Assembly (NCBI GenBank): GCA_047501485.1
Contig: JAZDRN010000001.1
Location: forward strand, 310,001-374,000
Direction of reading: 5' to 3'
Source of the DNA: Ancrocorticia sp047501485
Lineage (GTDB): Bacteria > Actinomycetota > Actinomycetes > Actinomycetales > Actinomycetaceae
Length of the DNA stretch: 64,000 nt
The position numbers were made by a program, and so were the translations under genes. A model generated the notes under the pieces. The model was not told the origin of the DNA and did no database searches. It saw only the letters and a program-made list of their open reading frames with translations. This document shows positions 9,163 through 19,276 of this stretch, in pieces (the first letter of the stretch is position 1; each line of letters starts with the position of its first letter).

Positions 9163-9271
9163 AGGAGCACGCGTGGCCACGCGTGCTCCTGCGAGGTGGA
9201 TTCGTGGAGAGGCCACACTTTCGGCGAGAGGCCACAGATATGCTCGTGTCCTATGTGTTGCCTCTCGCCGA
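9163..9271. repeat. Palindrome-rich intergenic repeat region
   Basis: Positions 9163-9190 are a perfect 28-nt palindrome centred on CGTGGCCACG. It is followed by a direct repeat of GAGAGGCCACA (9207-9217 and 9226-9236) and an inverted repeat of TCGGCGAGAGGC (9221-9232) with its complement at 9260-9271. No gene is supported in 9134-9323. The density of related repeats suggests a small repetitive element of unknown role. Confidence 0.6.
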
Positions 9272-9323
9272 TTCCGTGACCTCTTCATGTTCATGGTGGG
9301 AGCGCCAGGTATTGCGAGGCCCG

Positions 9324-9950
9324 TCAGTTGAACAGCGCGTTGGTGCTGACCACCATGCACGCCGCGCCGAGAGCAAGGATCGCGATCCGATCCCAGGCCC
9401 AGTACCGCTGTGTTGCGGCCTGCATGGCGACCTTCTTGCGCGGGCGGTACTCCTCCCACAGATCCTCGATCAACGCGGAGGCGGCGTAGGTTGTGGTGCG
9501 CAGCCGCATGGTGCCCGAGCTGAGAACCGGGATCCGTGCGCCAGGCACGTAGGCGGCTGCCTCTCCCGGCTTCTTGGAGGGCGACGGCCTGCGGTTCTGG
9601 CCCCGCGAGCTCGCCGATGTCCCGAAAGATCGCACCGAGTAGGATCTGCCTGCTTTCGTCGTCAGCTTCATTCCCCAGCGGGATTCCACCGCCAGCAGGT
9701 CGCTGTAAGGGATCGTCGTCGTCGTGAATGAATTGGCGATGATCACTCCGGAGGCGTTGACCTCGAGGCATGGGAGCAGCCAGAGCGCGACGGCGATGAG
9801 GCAGATCCCCAGGCAGAAGACCACCGTGAAGAACAGCCCGTTAGTCCCTACCTGCACGAGTTGTAGAACCAGGATGACGAGAGCGAGAGCGCCGAAGGCC
9901 AGGGTCATTCCGTACTGCGACGTTGTCCGCAACTGGTATCTGGGTTCCAT
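9324..9950 (-). CDS. Membrane protein with bacterial PH domain
   Basis: A 208-residue protein with two N-terminal transmembrane helices (about residues 16-60), then a short PH-like fold (CLEVNASGVIIANSFTTTTI onwards to about residue 112), a Ser/Lys/Pro-rich linker and one C-terminal helix (about 186-205). This matches the actinobacterial 'PH domain-containing protein' group, whose function is not established. It is single-gene and divergent from typA. The ATG at 9950 lacks a ribosome-binding site; CAGAAT lies 6 nt upstream on the same strand, so it may be leaderless. Confidence 0.7.
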   Translation of the reverse strand: MEPRYQLRTTSQYGMTLAFGALALVILVLQLVQVGTNGLFFTVVFCLGICLIAVALWLLPCLEVNASGVIIANSFTTTTIPYSDLLAVESRWGMKLTTKAGRSYSVRSFGTSASSRGQNRRPSPSKKPGEAAAYVPGARIPVLSSGTMRLRTTTYAASALIEDLWEEYRPRKKVAMQAATQRYWAWDRIAILALGAACMVVSTNALFN

Positions 9951-10241
9951 GGGGAAATTCTGTCACAGTTGCACGGGAAGGCTCGCGCCCGCATCCACTG
10001 CCGAAAGAGAAATGCTCGCCACCATCACCTCCGGAGAAGAAGGAAACGGACGCCTGAGGCGGGCCCTCCGAAGGCGACGCCAATGTGATCGTCTCCGCAG
10101 CTATTGCGTTGTCTCGCCTGTATCCAATACCCGAAAGCTGCGCGTAAAATCAACAGTCGGCGCATCTGCGCCCGTGCAATGAAGCACCCCGGGTTGACCT
10201 TGGTTGCGCGGGGTGCACAACCCCAATGAGGAAGTCCATCT
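9951..10241. other. Intergenic region with hairpin upstream of typA
   Basis: No gene is visible. A hairpin with stem GCACCCCG (10184-10191) and CGGGGTGC (10209-10216) lies just before the typA ribosome-binding site and would be in its 5' untranslated region. It could affect initiation or be a decayed terminator. Confidence 0.4.
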
Positions 10242-12149
10242 GTGAGCACCCGCAAAGACCTGCGTAATGTCGCTATCGTCGCCCATGTCGACCATGGCAA
10301 GACGACCCTCGTGGACGCCATGCTGTGGCAGGGAGGGGCCTTCGGCGAGCGCGCTACCGTGGAGAAAACGGGCGAACGCGTCATGGACTCCGGCGATCTG
10401 GAGCGCGAGAAGGGCATCACCATTCTCGCCAAGAACACCGCGATCCGCTATACGGGACCCTCTGCGGAGAAGTTCGGCGCCCCCGACGGCGTCACCATCA
10501 ACGTCATCGACACCCCGGGCCACGCGGATTTCGGCGGGGAGGTCGAGCGCGGACTGTCCATGGTCGACGGCGTCGTCCTGCTCGTGGACGCCTCCGAGGG
10601 CCCGCTGCCCCAGACCCGCTTCGTGCTGCGCAAGGCGCTTGAGGCCGGCCTGCCCGTCATCACCGTCGTCAACAAGGTGGATCGTCCGGACGCCCGTATC
10701 GACGAGGTCGTCAACGAGGCACAGGATCTGTTGTTCTCCCTCTTCTCGGATCTGGAGGATCCGGACGACGACGTCTTGGACAAGCTGCTCGAGATTCCGA
10801 TCATCTACTGTGCGGCCAAGGCCGGCTACGCGGACGCATTGCGCCCCGAAGATGGCGAGCTTCCGGCGAACACCAACCTTGAGCCCCTATTCGAGGCCAT
10901 CCTGCATTACATCCCGGCGCCCAGCTACGACGCTGACGCCCCCCTTGTGGCCCAGGTGACCAATCTCGACGCCTCCCCGTTCCTCGGACGTCTGGCTCTG
11001 ACCCGTGTCTACTCGGGCGAACTGAAGAAGGGCGCATGGGTGGGCTGGCATCGCAACGATGGCACCGTCACCAAGGTGCACATCTCCGAGCTGTTGACCA
11101 CCAAGGGACTGGAACGAGTGCCTACCGAAGCGGCCCACGCCGGCGATATCGTCGCGGTGGCGGGCATACCGGAGATCACTATCGGCGATTCGCTGGTCGA
11201 TCCCGAGGATCCGCGCCCGCTGCCCCCGATCCACGTCGATGACCCGGCCATTTCCATGACCATCGGCATCAACACCTCGCCGCTGGCGGGCAAGGTGAAG
11301 GGCCACAAGCTCACCGCCCGTCAGGTCAAGGACCGTTTGGACGCCGAGCTGGTCGGAAACGTTTCGATCCGGGTCATGCCCACAGAGCGTCCCGATCAGT
11401 GGGAGGTGCAGGACCGTGGGGAGCTCGCTCTCGCCATTCTGGTGGAGCAGATGCGCCGCGAGGGTTTCGAGCTGACGGTGGGCAAGCCGCAGGTCGTCAC
11501 CAAGGAGATCGACGGCAAGCGCTGCGAGCCGATCGAGCGCACCACCATCGATGTGCCCGAGGAGTTCCTCGGAACCGTCACCCAGCTGATGGCGAGCCGT
11601 AAGGGCCGTATGGAAACGATGGCCAACCACGGCTCGGGATGGGTGCGCATGGAGTTCATCGTTCCGGCTCGTGGCATGATCGGCTTCCGCTCGCAGTTCC
11701 TCACTCAGACCCGCGGAACCGGAATCGCCTCCTCGATCGGCGAGGGCTACGCCCCGTGGATGGGCGAGATCGCCACGCGAGCCACGGGATCGCTGGTGTC
11801 GGATCGTCAAGGCCAGGTCACCGCGTTTGCGCTGCAGCGCCTGGAGGATCGCGGCACCTTCTTCGTGGAGCCGGGGACCGAGGTCTATGAAGGCCAGGTC
11901 GTCGGCGAGAATCCGCGAGACGAGGACATGGACGTCAACGTGGTGCGCGCTAAGGAGATGACCAATATGCGCTCGGCAACCGCCGACGTCTTCGAGCAAC
12001 TCAAGGTGCCCCGCAAGCTGACCCTCGAGGAATCCATCGAGTTCGCCTCCGAGGACGAGTGCATCGAGGTGACTCCGGAGTCGGTGCGCATCCGCAAGCT
12101 CATCCTCAACGCCACCGAGCGCTACCGCGCCCAGCGGGCCAGGAAGTAG
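10242..12149 (+). CDS. typA: Ribosome-associated GTPase TypA/BipA
   Basis: Translational GTPase of 635 residues, related to EF-G, that binds ribosomes and helps 50S assembly and stress adaptation. The G domain is at the N-terminus: AHVDHGKTT (14-22, P-loop), EREKGITILAKN (switch I), DTPGHADFGGEVERGL (switch II), NKVDRPDAR (guanine specificity). Domain II, EF-G-like domains III and V and the TypA-specific C-terminal domain follow, giving the family's normal length. The GTG start is supported by GAGGAAG 8-13 nt upstream. The next gene begins 10 bp downstream, from a promoter that appears to use the typA stop codon. Confidence 0.97.
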   Translation: MSTRKDLRNVAIVAHVDHGKTTLVDAMLWQGGAFGERATVEKTGERVMDSGDLEREKGITILAKNTAIRYTGPSAEKFGAPDGVTINVIDTPGHADFGGEVERGLSMVDGVVLLVDASEGPLPQTRFVLRKALEAGLPVITVVNKVDRPDARIDEVVNEAQDLLFSLFSDLEDPDDDVLDKLLEIPIIYCAAKAGYADALRPEDGELPANTNLEPLFEAILHYIPAPSYDADAPLVAQVTNLDASPFLGRLALTRVYSGELKKGAWVGWHRNDGTVTKVHISELLTTKGLERVPTEAAHAGDIVAVAGIPEITIGDSLVDPEDPRPLPPIHVDDPAISMTIGINTSPLAGKVKGHKLTARQVKDRLDAELVGNVSIRVMPTERPDQWEVQDRGELALAILVEQMRREGFELTVGKPQVVTKEIDGKRCEPIERTTIDVPEEFLGTVTQLMASRKGRMETMANHGSGWVRMEFIVPARGMIGFRSQFLTQTRGTGIASSIGEGYAPWMGEIATRATGSLVSDRQGQVTAFALQRLEDRGTFFVEPGTEVYEGQVVGENPRDEDMDVNVVRAKEMTNMRSATADVFEQLKVPRKLTLEESIEFASEDECIEVTPESVRIRKLILNATERYRAQRARK

Positions 12150-12152
12150 GCT
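12147..12152 (+). promoter_or_regulatory. -10 hexamer TAGGCT embedded in the typA stop codon
   Basis: TAGGCT begins with the TAG stop of typA and is followed by 7 nt and the ATG at 12160. This is the leaderless arrangement seen repeatedly in this window. Confidence 0.45.
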
Positions 12153-12159
12153 CTGCCGT

Positions 12160-12501
12160 ATGCGGTTGATCCAAGCTCTTGGCGGTGCTGTCTGCGGCCT
12201 CTTGATAGGGGCATTGGCCTGCGTGGTCTACCCGGGTCCTGTCGACGTGCCGTGGGTGGGGCTGATACTCGCCACCGCCCTGGTGGCTGCCGGAGCGTGG
12301 TTCCTCCTCGAATGGGAGAAGCCGCCGCTCTGGCTCGGATACGTCGTAGGCGTCGTCGCTGCCACGTTCTGGCTGATGATGTCCCCGCTGGACAATGACA
12401 CGGTGATGTCCGTGCACCGCTGGGCGTCCGAGGCTTGGCTTATTATGGCACCGCTCAGCGCGATGGTCCCCGCGCTCTTCGTGCTCCGCCGGAGGAAATA
12501 G
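12160..12501 (+). CDS. Small four-helix membrane protein of unknown function
   Basis: A 113-residue hydrophobic protein with four predicted transmembrane segments (about 5-25, 33-51, 58-76 and 88-108) and a basic C-terminal RRRK, which points to a cytoplasmic C-terminus. I do not recognise a named family; similar small membrane proteins occur beside typA and other housekeeping genes in actinomycetes. The start has no ribosome-binding site and lies 7 nt after TAGGCT, so it may be transcribed separately from typA as a leaderless mRNA. No catalytic motif is visible. Confidence 0.65.
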   Translation: MRLIQALGGAVCGLLIGALACVVYPGPVDVPWVGLILATALVAAGAWFLLEWEKPPLWLGYVVGVVAATFWLMMSPLDNDTVMSVHRWASEAWLIMAPLSAMVPALFVLRRRK

Positions 12502-12658
12502 CCACCCGGAGGCGCGACGGCGTCGTCGACCCGTAAGGCAGAACAAAATGCGACTCCAGCTGTGGACAAGGCCACGTGTTGTGTGCCTTACTTGGCGGGT
12601 GCCGGTTCTGCGTACGCGGATACAATGAATGGGATTGTCCAGGAACGGAAGGGTTACC

Positions 12659-14839
12659 GTGGCGAAAGATCCAACAGGCTCCAAGGATCGCGGCGATGAA
12701 GCGCGTGAATTCCTGAGCGAAGGCGACGCAAAGAACGACGCCTTGTCTTTCGGTCCTCCGACGGAGGCCGTCGTTGCGCAGGGGCCCGAGGGATCGGACG
12801 CTCCCGGCGGTAACGGGCAGAAACCCGGCGAACGCCGCACCCTCGCGGACGCGGTCGGCCTGCAATCCGCGGATATCCGTTCGCGATCAGATTCGCAGAC
12901 GGCGGCGCCGGATGCGCGAACGCCCGCCGAGCCCGAGACGACTCCCATTGTGAGCAACACGGGCCAGGCAGCCGACTCCACGGAGGCTCTGCCGGCCGCG
13001 ATCGCTGCGGCAGACTCCACCGCCGATTCCGGCGAGCAAGCCGGCGCGGAGCACTCCGCCAGCGCCGGGGCGGCCACGACCGTCATGCAGGATGCGCCCG
13101 CCGCGCAGACATCCGCGGCAGGCTCCGCCGGCAACGATATACCCGAGGATTCCGGAGAGTTGAAGAACAAGAAGCGTCGGTGGCCCTGGATCACCGCATT
13201 GGTGGTCGTGGTCCTGGCCGGCGGCTATGTGGGCGCGGGTTACTATTTCGCCGACCGTGTGCCGGCGGGCACGACCGTTGCGGGGATCGAGTTGGGCGGC
13301 CTGGACCGCCCGGCGGCCTTCGAGAAGATGGAGGCGGGCATGTCGGATCAGCTCGCCGCTCCGGTGCAGGTCGTCGCCACCAACGAGGGAGAACCCGTTA
13401 CCATCAACCCGGCGGATTACTCCCTCGGCATCGATAAGGAGGCCACTCTGGATTCGATCGTCGGCTTCTCGTTGGACCCCGGTCGGATCTGGGCCCACAT
13501 CACGGGAGGCAACGTCGTCGACCCGGTTCTGACCTACGACGAAGCCCAGCTGTCCTCCCTGGTGGAGAATCTGGCCGCCGAATCCGATACGGATCCGGCC
13601 GATGCCTCCATCGCGTTCGAGGGTACCCAGGCCACCGTCACCCCGGGGCAACCGGGTTCGAAGCTCAACGTGGAAGAGGCGCAGGAGGTGCTGTCCAAGC
13701 AGGTACTGTCCCTGGAACAGCCCATCGACCTCCCGGTGGAGACCGAAGATCCCGCTATCACCACCGAGACGGCCGAGAAGGCCCTCGAGGAGGTCGCCCA
13801 ACCGCTCGTCTCCGGCAATGTTTCCGTCAAGGTGGGTGAGAGCGTCGCCGAGCTGACGCCCGAGCAGCTGGCGAGCGCAGCCTCGTTCAAAGCCGACGGT
13901 AACGAGCTGGTTCTGGAGATGGACGGGGGAGCGCTCAACGAAGCGGTGCGCTCGGCGATCCCGGACGTGTTCACCCCCGGGGCGGATGCCCGTATCGAGA
14001 TAGTCGACCACACGACGCCCACCATCGTCCCATCCGAGAACGGCATCGGGATCGACGACGCCGAGCTGGCGCAGAAGGTCGCCGACGTGGCCTCGGCCGA
14101 CGACAGGACCGTCGAGCTCGAGACGACGGAGGTCCCCGCGGAATTCTCCACCGAGGATGCCGAGGCGCTGGGGATCAAGGAGGTCGTCTCCGAGATCACC
14201 ACCCCGTTGACCAATGACAGTGTGCGCACCACCAATCTTGAGGTGGGAACGCAGAAGATCACCAACACCCTCGTGAAGCCGGAGGAGACCTTCTCCCTGA
14301 GTGAGGCCCTCGGACCGATCGACGCCGAACATGGATTCGTCTCCTCGGGCGTGGTGGCCAATGGCTTCAACTCCGAGGCGATGGGCGGCGGCCTGTCGCA
14401 GTTGTCCACCAACACCTTCAACATCGGGTATCTGGCGGGGCTCACGGATGTCGAGCATCAGCCGCACTCCAAGTACTTCGACCGCTATCCCATGGGCCGC
14501 GAGGCCACGCTGTGGGAGGGAACCATCGATATGCGATGGAAGAACAACACCCCCTACGGAGTAGTCATCGATACCTGGGTGGCCGACGGCCAAGTCCACT
14601 CCCAGCTGTGGTCCACGAAGTACTGGGACGTGGAGACCACCACCTCCGATCCATATAACTACGTGGCCCCGACCACCAAGACGAACACTGCTTGGGATTG
14701 CGTGCCTTCCGGTGCGGGCGGGTCGGGCTTCACGGTGACGGTCAGCCGGACAGTCTCCCACGACGGCGTCGTCAACGAGGCCGATTCCGGCAGCTACAAC
14801 TGGACCTATCAGCCGGTCCACGCCGTCACCTGCGGCTAG
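12659..14839 (+). CDS. VanW-family membrane-anchored protein
   Basis: A 726-residue protein with a long acidic, Ala/Ser/Thr-rich cytoplasmic N-terminus (about 1-170), one transmembrane helix (about 175-197), then an extracellular part containing repeated peptidoglycan-binding-4-type segments and a VanW domain (about 510-650; KPEETFSLSEALGP, GGLSQLSTNTFN). Two cysteines near the C-terminus could form a disulfide. VanW was named from a vancomycin-resistance cluster, but its biochemical role is unknown; such proteins are thought to act at the cell wall. The GTG at 12659 is preferred over an in-frame ATG at 12629 because GGAAGG sits 8 nt upstream; that ATG overlaps a TACAAT -10-like motif. Confidence 0.8.
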   Translation: MAKDPTGSKDRGDEAREFLSEGDAKNDALSFGPPTEAVVAQGPEGSDAPGGNGQKPGERRTLADAVGLQSADIRSRSDSQTAAPDARTPAEPETTPIVSNTGQAADSTEALPAAIAAADSTADSGEQAGAEHSASAGAATTVMQDAPAAQTSAAGSAGNDIPEDSGELKNKKRRWPWITALVVVVLAGGYVGAGYYFADRVPAGTTVAGIELGGLDRPAAFEKMEAGMSDQLAAPVQVVATNEGEPVTINPADYSLGIDKEATLDSIVGFSLDPGRIWAHITGGNVVDPVLTYDEAQLSSLVENLAAESDTDPADASIAFEGTQATVTPGQPGSKLNVEEAQEVLSKQVLSLEQPIDLPVETEDPAITTETAEKALEEVAQPLVSGNVSVKVGESVAELTPEQLASAASFKADGNELVLEMDGGALNEAVRSAIPDVFTPGADARIEIVDHTTPTIVPSENGIGIDDAELAQKVADVASADDRTVELETTEVPAEFSTEDAEALGIKEVVSEITTPLTNDSVRTTNLEVGTQKITNTLVKPEETFSLSEALGPIDAEHGFVSSGVVANGFNSEAMGGGLSQLSTNTFNIGYLAGLTDVEHQPHSKYFDRYPMGREATLWEGTIDMRWKNNTPYGVVIDTWVADGQVHSQLWSTKYWDVETTTSDPYNYVAPTTKTNTAWDCVPSGAGGSGFTVTVSRTVSHDGVVNEADSGSYNWTYQPVHAVTCG

Positions 14840-14880
14840 ATCGCGGCCACGAGATCGGCCCCGCGAGAGGGTCCGTATAG

Positions 14881-14937
14881 TCGCGGGATGCCGGTGTCCC
14901 CCGTCAGCTTCGCGGGATGCCGGTGTTCCCCGTCAGC
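14881..14937 (+). repeat. Tandem 29-bp duplication upstream of the ferredoxin gene
   Basis: Two copies of a 28-nt unit (14881-14908 and 14910-14937, one mismatch) beginning TCGCGGGATGCCGG lie in the 142-bp gap between the VanW-family gene and fdxA. A bulged hairpin at about 14842-14869 follows the VanW gene. The duplication ends about 45 bp before the ferredoxin start and could duplicate a regulatory site. Confidence 0.65.
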
Positions 14938-14981
14938 CCGGGCGCTGGGGATAACGTATTGCCGCACAGAGAGGAAGTTCC

Positions 14982-15305
14982 ATGACCTACATCATCGCTC
15001 TGCCGTGTGTGGACGTGAAGGATCGTGCATGCGTGGACGAGTGTCCCGTCGATTGCATCTACGAGGGCGATAGAACCCTCTACATTCATCCCGATGAGTG
15101 CGTCGACTGCGGGGCCTGCGAGCCTGTCTGTCCGGTCGAGGCGATCTACTACGAGGATGACGTTCCCGAGGAGTGGAGCGTGTTCTACGATGTCAACGTG
15201 GACTTCTTCAAGGATCTGGGTTCGCCGGGCGGCGCCGCGAGCACCGGCCCGACGGGCGAGGACCATCCCTATGTGGCGGCGCTCGCCCCGCAGAACGAAG
15301 CGTGA
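14982..15305 (+). CDS. fdxA: Seven-iron ferredoxin (3Fe-4S/4Fe-4S)
   Basis: Small cytosolic electron carrier of 107 residues. The N-terminal half holds the mixed cluster ligands: CVDVKDRACVDECPVDC for the 3Fe-4S side and CVDCGACEPVCP for the 4Fe-4S side, in the order typical of actinobacterial FdxA. An acidic C-terminal tail follows. The ATG has GAGGAAG a few bases upstream. Its stop overlaps the GTG start of dapC (GTGA), so the two are co-transcribed. The ferredoxin-dapC pairing is a common actinobacterial gene order and does not by itself mean a shared reaction. Confidence 0.95.
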   Translation: MTYIIALPCVDVKDRACVDECPVDCIYEGDRTLYIHPDECVDCGACEPVCPVEAIYYEDDVPEEWSVFYDVNVDFFKDLGSPGGAASTGPTGEDHPYVAALAPQNEA

Positions 15306-16441
15306 TCGTGCCTCTCTTCGGCGATAATCTGCCCGACTTCCCCTGGGACCATCTTGTCCCCATCCGCGCTCTGGCCGCCGAGCACCCGGACGGTCCGGTC
15401 GACCTGACCATCGGGACCCCCGTCGACCCGGTTCCCCCTCTCATCCGCGACGCCTTGACCGAGGCGAGCAACGCGCACGGATACCCGTTGACGGTGGGAA
15501 CGCCGGAACTGCGGGAAGCCATCGGACGGTGGCTGCAGTGGCACCGTGGACTGGATGCACAGGCCGAGGTCGGTATCCTGCCCACGCTCGGGTCCAAGGA
15601 GATGGTGGCGTTGCTGCCGGCGCTGCTCGGATTGGGGGAGTCCGATACCGTGGCCTTCCCCCGGATCGCCTACCCCACGTACGACGTCGGCGCCCGCCTG
15701 GCCGGTGCAACCCCGCTGCCGTTGGATCCGGAGTCCGATCCCCGGACCTGGCCCGGTAGCATCTCTCTGCTGTGGCTCAATTCGCCGGGAAACCCGGACG
15801 GGCACGTCCTTGGTATCGAGCAGTTGCGTTCGATCGTGGCGTGGGCGCGTGAGAACGACGTCGTCGTCGCCTCGGACGAGTGCTACTGCGAACTCGGCTG
15901 GGATGTCCCCGACGTCCCGTCCATTCTCGATCGCCGGGTCAACGACGGCGATCTGACGGGCCTCTTCTGCCTGTACTCGCTGTCCAAGCAGTCCAACATG
16001 GCCGGTTACCGAGCAGCGTTCATCGCCGGGGACCTGAAGGCGATCGCCGCGATGACGGAAGTGCGCAAGCATGCCGGGTTCCTCATGCCGGGGCCTGTGC
16101 AGCATGCGATGGCCGTTGCGCTCGGGGACGATGCCCATGTGGCCGAACAGCGCGAAATCTACCGCCGGCGCCGTGTGGCGCTGCAGGGAGTGCTCGGTGC
16201 AGCCGGTCTGGTCAACGACGAGGATTCCGTGGCGGGCCTGTACCTGTGGGTAGCTGACCGCGACGGCGAGGCCTCCGGCTGGGATCTGGTCCACGCGTTC
16301 TCGAAGCTGGGAATCATCGTGGCGCCGGGTGACTTCTACGGCGAGGCAGGCAAGGGCCGGGTGCGCATTTCGCTGACGGCCACCGATGAGGCCATCGCCG
16401 AGGCCGTGCGGCGGATGCCCGAGTTGCGCGACGTGCTCTAG
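15302..16441 (+). CDS. dapC: Succinyldiaminopimelate transaminase DapC
   Basis: PLP-dependent class I/II aminotransferase (379 residues) converting N-succinyl-2-amino-6-ketopimelate to N-succinyl-LL-diaminopimelate in lysine and peptidoglycan-precursor synthesis. The Schiff-base lysine is K229 in LYSLSKQSNMAGYR, and the PLP-phosphate and aspartate-binding regions (NSPGNPDG, ASDECYCELGW) are present. The start is the GTG overlapping the fdxA stop; a second in-frame GTG lies at 15308, and a longer open frame beginning inside fdxA is not needed. Consistent with this pathway, dapD of the same succinylase branch lies at 24.6 kb. Confidence 0.88.
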   Translation: MIVPLFGDNLPDFPWDHLVPIRALAAEHPDGPVDLTIGTPVDPVPPLIRDALTEASNAHGYPLTVGTPELREAIGRWLQWHRGLDAQAEVGILPTLGSKEMVALLPALLGLGESDTVAFPRIAYPTYDVGARLAGATPLPLDPESDPRTWPGSISLLWLNSPGNPDGHVLGIEQLRSIVAWARENDVVVASDECYCELGWDVPDVPSILDRRVNDGDLTGLFCLYSLSKQSNMAGYRAAFIAGDLKAIAAMTEVRKHAGFLMPGPVQHAMAVALGDDAHVAEQREIYRRRRVALQGVLGAAGLVNDEDSVAGLYLWVADRDGEASGWDLVHAFSKLGIIVAPGDFYGEAGKGRVRISLTATDEAIAEAVRRMPELRDVL

Positions 16442-16614
16442 TCTGCTAGTGAAAAAAGCAGGTTCGTGGATAGGGTTTTCGCCATCGCCGAGCTGTCCAT
16501 TCCACCACCGGCAGAAGGCTTGAATCACGCTTGATCGCAGGTCAAAAGGGTAATGAGCCCCTCCGACCGTCGCCCATGATTGTGACCCAGAACGCGCGGA
16601 GTGTGGGATTCGTA

Positions 16615-16632
16615 GTATCTTGTCATAGATAC
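16615..16632. promoter_or_regulatory. Inverted repeat upstream of gltA
   Basis: GTATCT and AGATAC flank a 6-nt spacer (TGTCAT), about 80 nt before the gltA start. This dyad is a candidate operator. The rest of 16442-16712 shows no gene and no convincing promoter pair. Confidence 0.35.
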
Positions 16633-16712
16633 CAATGTGGTTGGAGGCGCACGATCCGCCGCCAATGCACGTGAATCCCCACAGGCTACCGCGCCTGCAG
16701 AAGGAGGTTTCA

Positions 16713-18065
<1,353 letters not shown>

Positions 18066-18082
18066 AGGAACAACCTCTCTCC

Positions 18083-18129
18083 AAGGGAGTGGGAGGACAG
18101 TCTTAAGACTGTCCTCCCACTCCCTTTTT
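18083..18129 (+). terminator. Strong intrinsic terminator after gltA
   Basis: A 44-nt perfect palindrome (18083-18126, arms of about 20 bp with TTAA at the turn) is followed at once by a T-tract (CCCTTTTTC). This is a textbook rho-independent terminator 17 bp past the gltA stop. Confidence 0.93.
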
Positions 18130-18464
18130 CTATGTATGGGGACACTCCCGGTCCGGGCGGTACGGCGCATAATCGCGAGGGTACGCCCATGAGGGATGCC
18201 GCTGCCTTCGCGTGGCTGCCTTCGTATCGTCGTCATTCCCGTCGGTGACGGCGAACACGATGTTTTCTTTCCTCCATGGACAGAGAAAGCGGAAGGAAAG
18301 CTATTGGAAGGAACCGGAGCGTTGTCCAGATACTTGAAGTGCACGGTGACTCAGGCTTGAGCACAGGTGCTGTACCGACACGAAGGGTGGCAGTCCTCCC
18401 TCTCTCCCGGCTTGACGCGGTGGTCAGCGGGAAGCGGACGACGACGACACCGGGAGGGACTGAC
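18130..18464 (+). other. Non-coding leader before the PTS operon
   Basis: About 335 bp with no supported gene. A frame open from 18276 reads into the EIIA gene but has no start signal. Partial inverted repeats rich in CTTTCCT/AGGAAAG occur at about 18257-18300 and could bind a regulator. No clear promoter pair is visible. Confidence 0.4.
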
Positions 18465-18917
18465 ATGGGAGCACTTTCGGAGCTCGTCACGGAAGACAGG
18501 GTGATTCTGCATCGGACCGTCGACGATTGGCGTCAGGCGATCGCCGCGGTGGCGGCCCCTCTCATCGCCGATGGGTCGATAACGCCGGCCTACGTGCAAT
18601 CGATGATCCGAGCGGTCGAGGAGTTCGGACCCTACATCGTGTTGGTTCCGCACATCGCCCTGGCACATGCGCGGCCCGAAGGAGCAGTCAACCGCCAAGC
18701 AATGAGCGTGATGACGTTGGCCGAACCAGTCGACTTCGGTCACACCGAGAACGACCCGGTGTCCATCGTCTTCTGCCTGGCGGCAACCGATAATCGCTCG
18801 CACATGAACGCCCTGAAATCCTTCGTCGCCATCGCCGGGGATTCGGCTCGCACGGCCCGGCTCGTCGCGGCCACGACCGTTGCGGAATTTCACCAGATCC
18901 TCGACGAAGTGGATTGA
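18465..18917 (+). CDS. PTS EIIA component, ascorbate/mannitol-type
   Basis: Cytosolic phosphotransferase subunit (150 residues) that accepts phosphate from HPr and passes it to EIIB. The active-site signature VPHIALAHARPEGAV contains the phospho-acceptor histidine, most likely H68, equivalent to the PHA histidine of UlaC/MtlA EIIA domains. The ATG is supported by GGGAGGG 7-12 nt upstream. It is the first gene of the EIIA-EIIB-EIIC-helical repeat-aldolase-kinase-regulator cluster. Family resemblance places it with the L-ascorbate (SgaA/UlaC) group, but the sugar is not known. Confidence 0.87.
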   Translation: MGALSELVTEDRVILHRTVDDWRQAIAAVAAPLIADGSITPAYVQSMIRAVEEFGPYIVLVPHIALAHARPEGAVNRQAMSVMTLAEPVDFGHTENDPVSIVFCLAATDNRSHMNALKSFVAIAGDSARTARLVAATTVAEFHQILDEVD

Positions 18918-18967
18918 GTCGCCGTAGCGGTGGGACATCAAAAGCATACATACACAAGGAGAAAGAC

Positions 18968-19276
18968 ATGGCTAAGCGCCTGACAATCTATTTCATTTGC
19001 GGTGCGGGTCTCGGCAGTTCTCTCGCATGCCAAATGGAGGCCGAAGAAGTCCTCCGTCGAGCCGGCATCCGGGCAGATCTCCAGCACGAGGGAATCTCCT
19101 CCGTGCCGGGTGTCAAAGCGGACATCGTGGTGTCGGCGGAGAACTTCAAGTCGCAGATCGATAAATACGAACTCGACCCATCGATCACGTTCGTCTATCT
19201 GCGCAACATCGTCGACCACAACGAGATCGAGGACAAGCTCCTGCCGGTCGTGAGACAGAAGGAGCAACTGGCATGA
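18968..19276 (+). CDS. PTS EIIB component, ascorbate/galactitol-type
   Basis: A 102-residue EIIB subunit carrying the phosphocysteine loop FICGAGLGSSLACQM, with the acceptor Cys11 in the classical position after the first beta strand. It receives phosphate from EIIA and phosphorylates the incoming sugar at EIIC. The ATG at 18968 follows AAGGAGAAAGAC, a good ribosome-binding site, and a longer in-frame ATG at 18914 overlaps the EIIA stop and is rejected. The stop overlaps the EIIC start by ATGA. Confidence 0.9.
   Translation: MAKRLTIYFICGAGLGSSLACQMEAEEVLRRAGIRADLQHEGISSVPGVKADIVVSAENFKSQIDKYELDPSITFVYLRNIVDHNEIEDKLLPVVRQKEQLA

Noticed and set aside
7303..9771. 822-residue minus-strand frame opposite the substrate-binding protein gene
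   Set aside because: It is the antisense shadow of a high-GC gene, without any recognisable domain or start signal.
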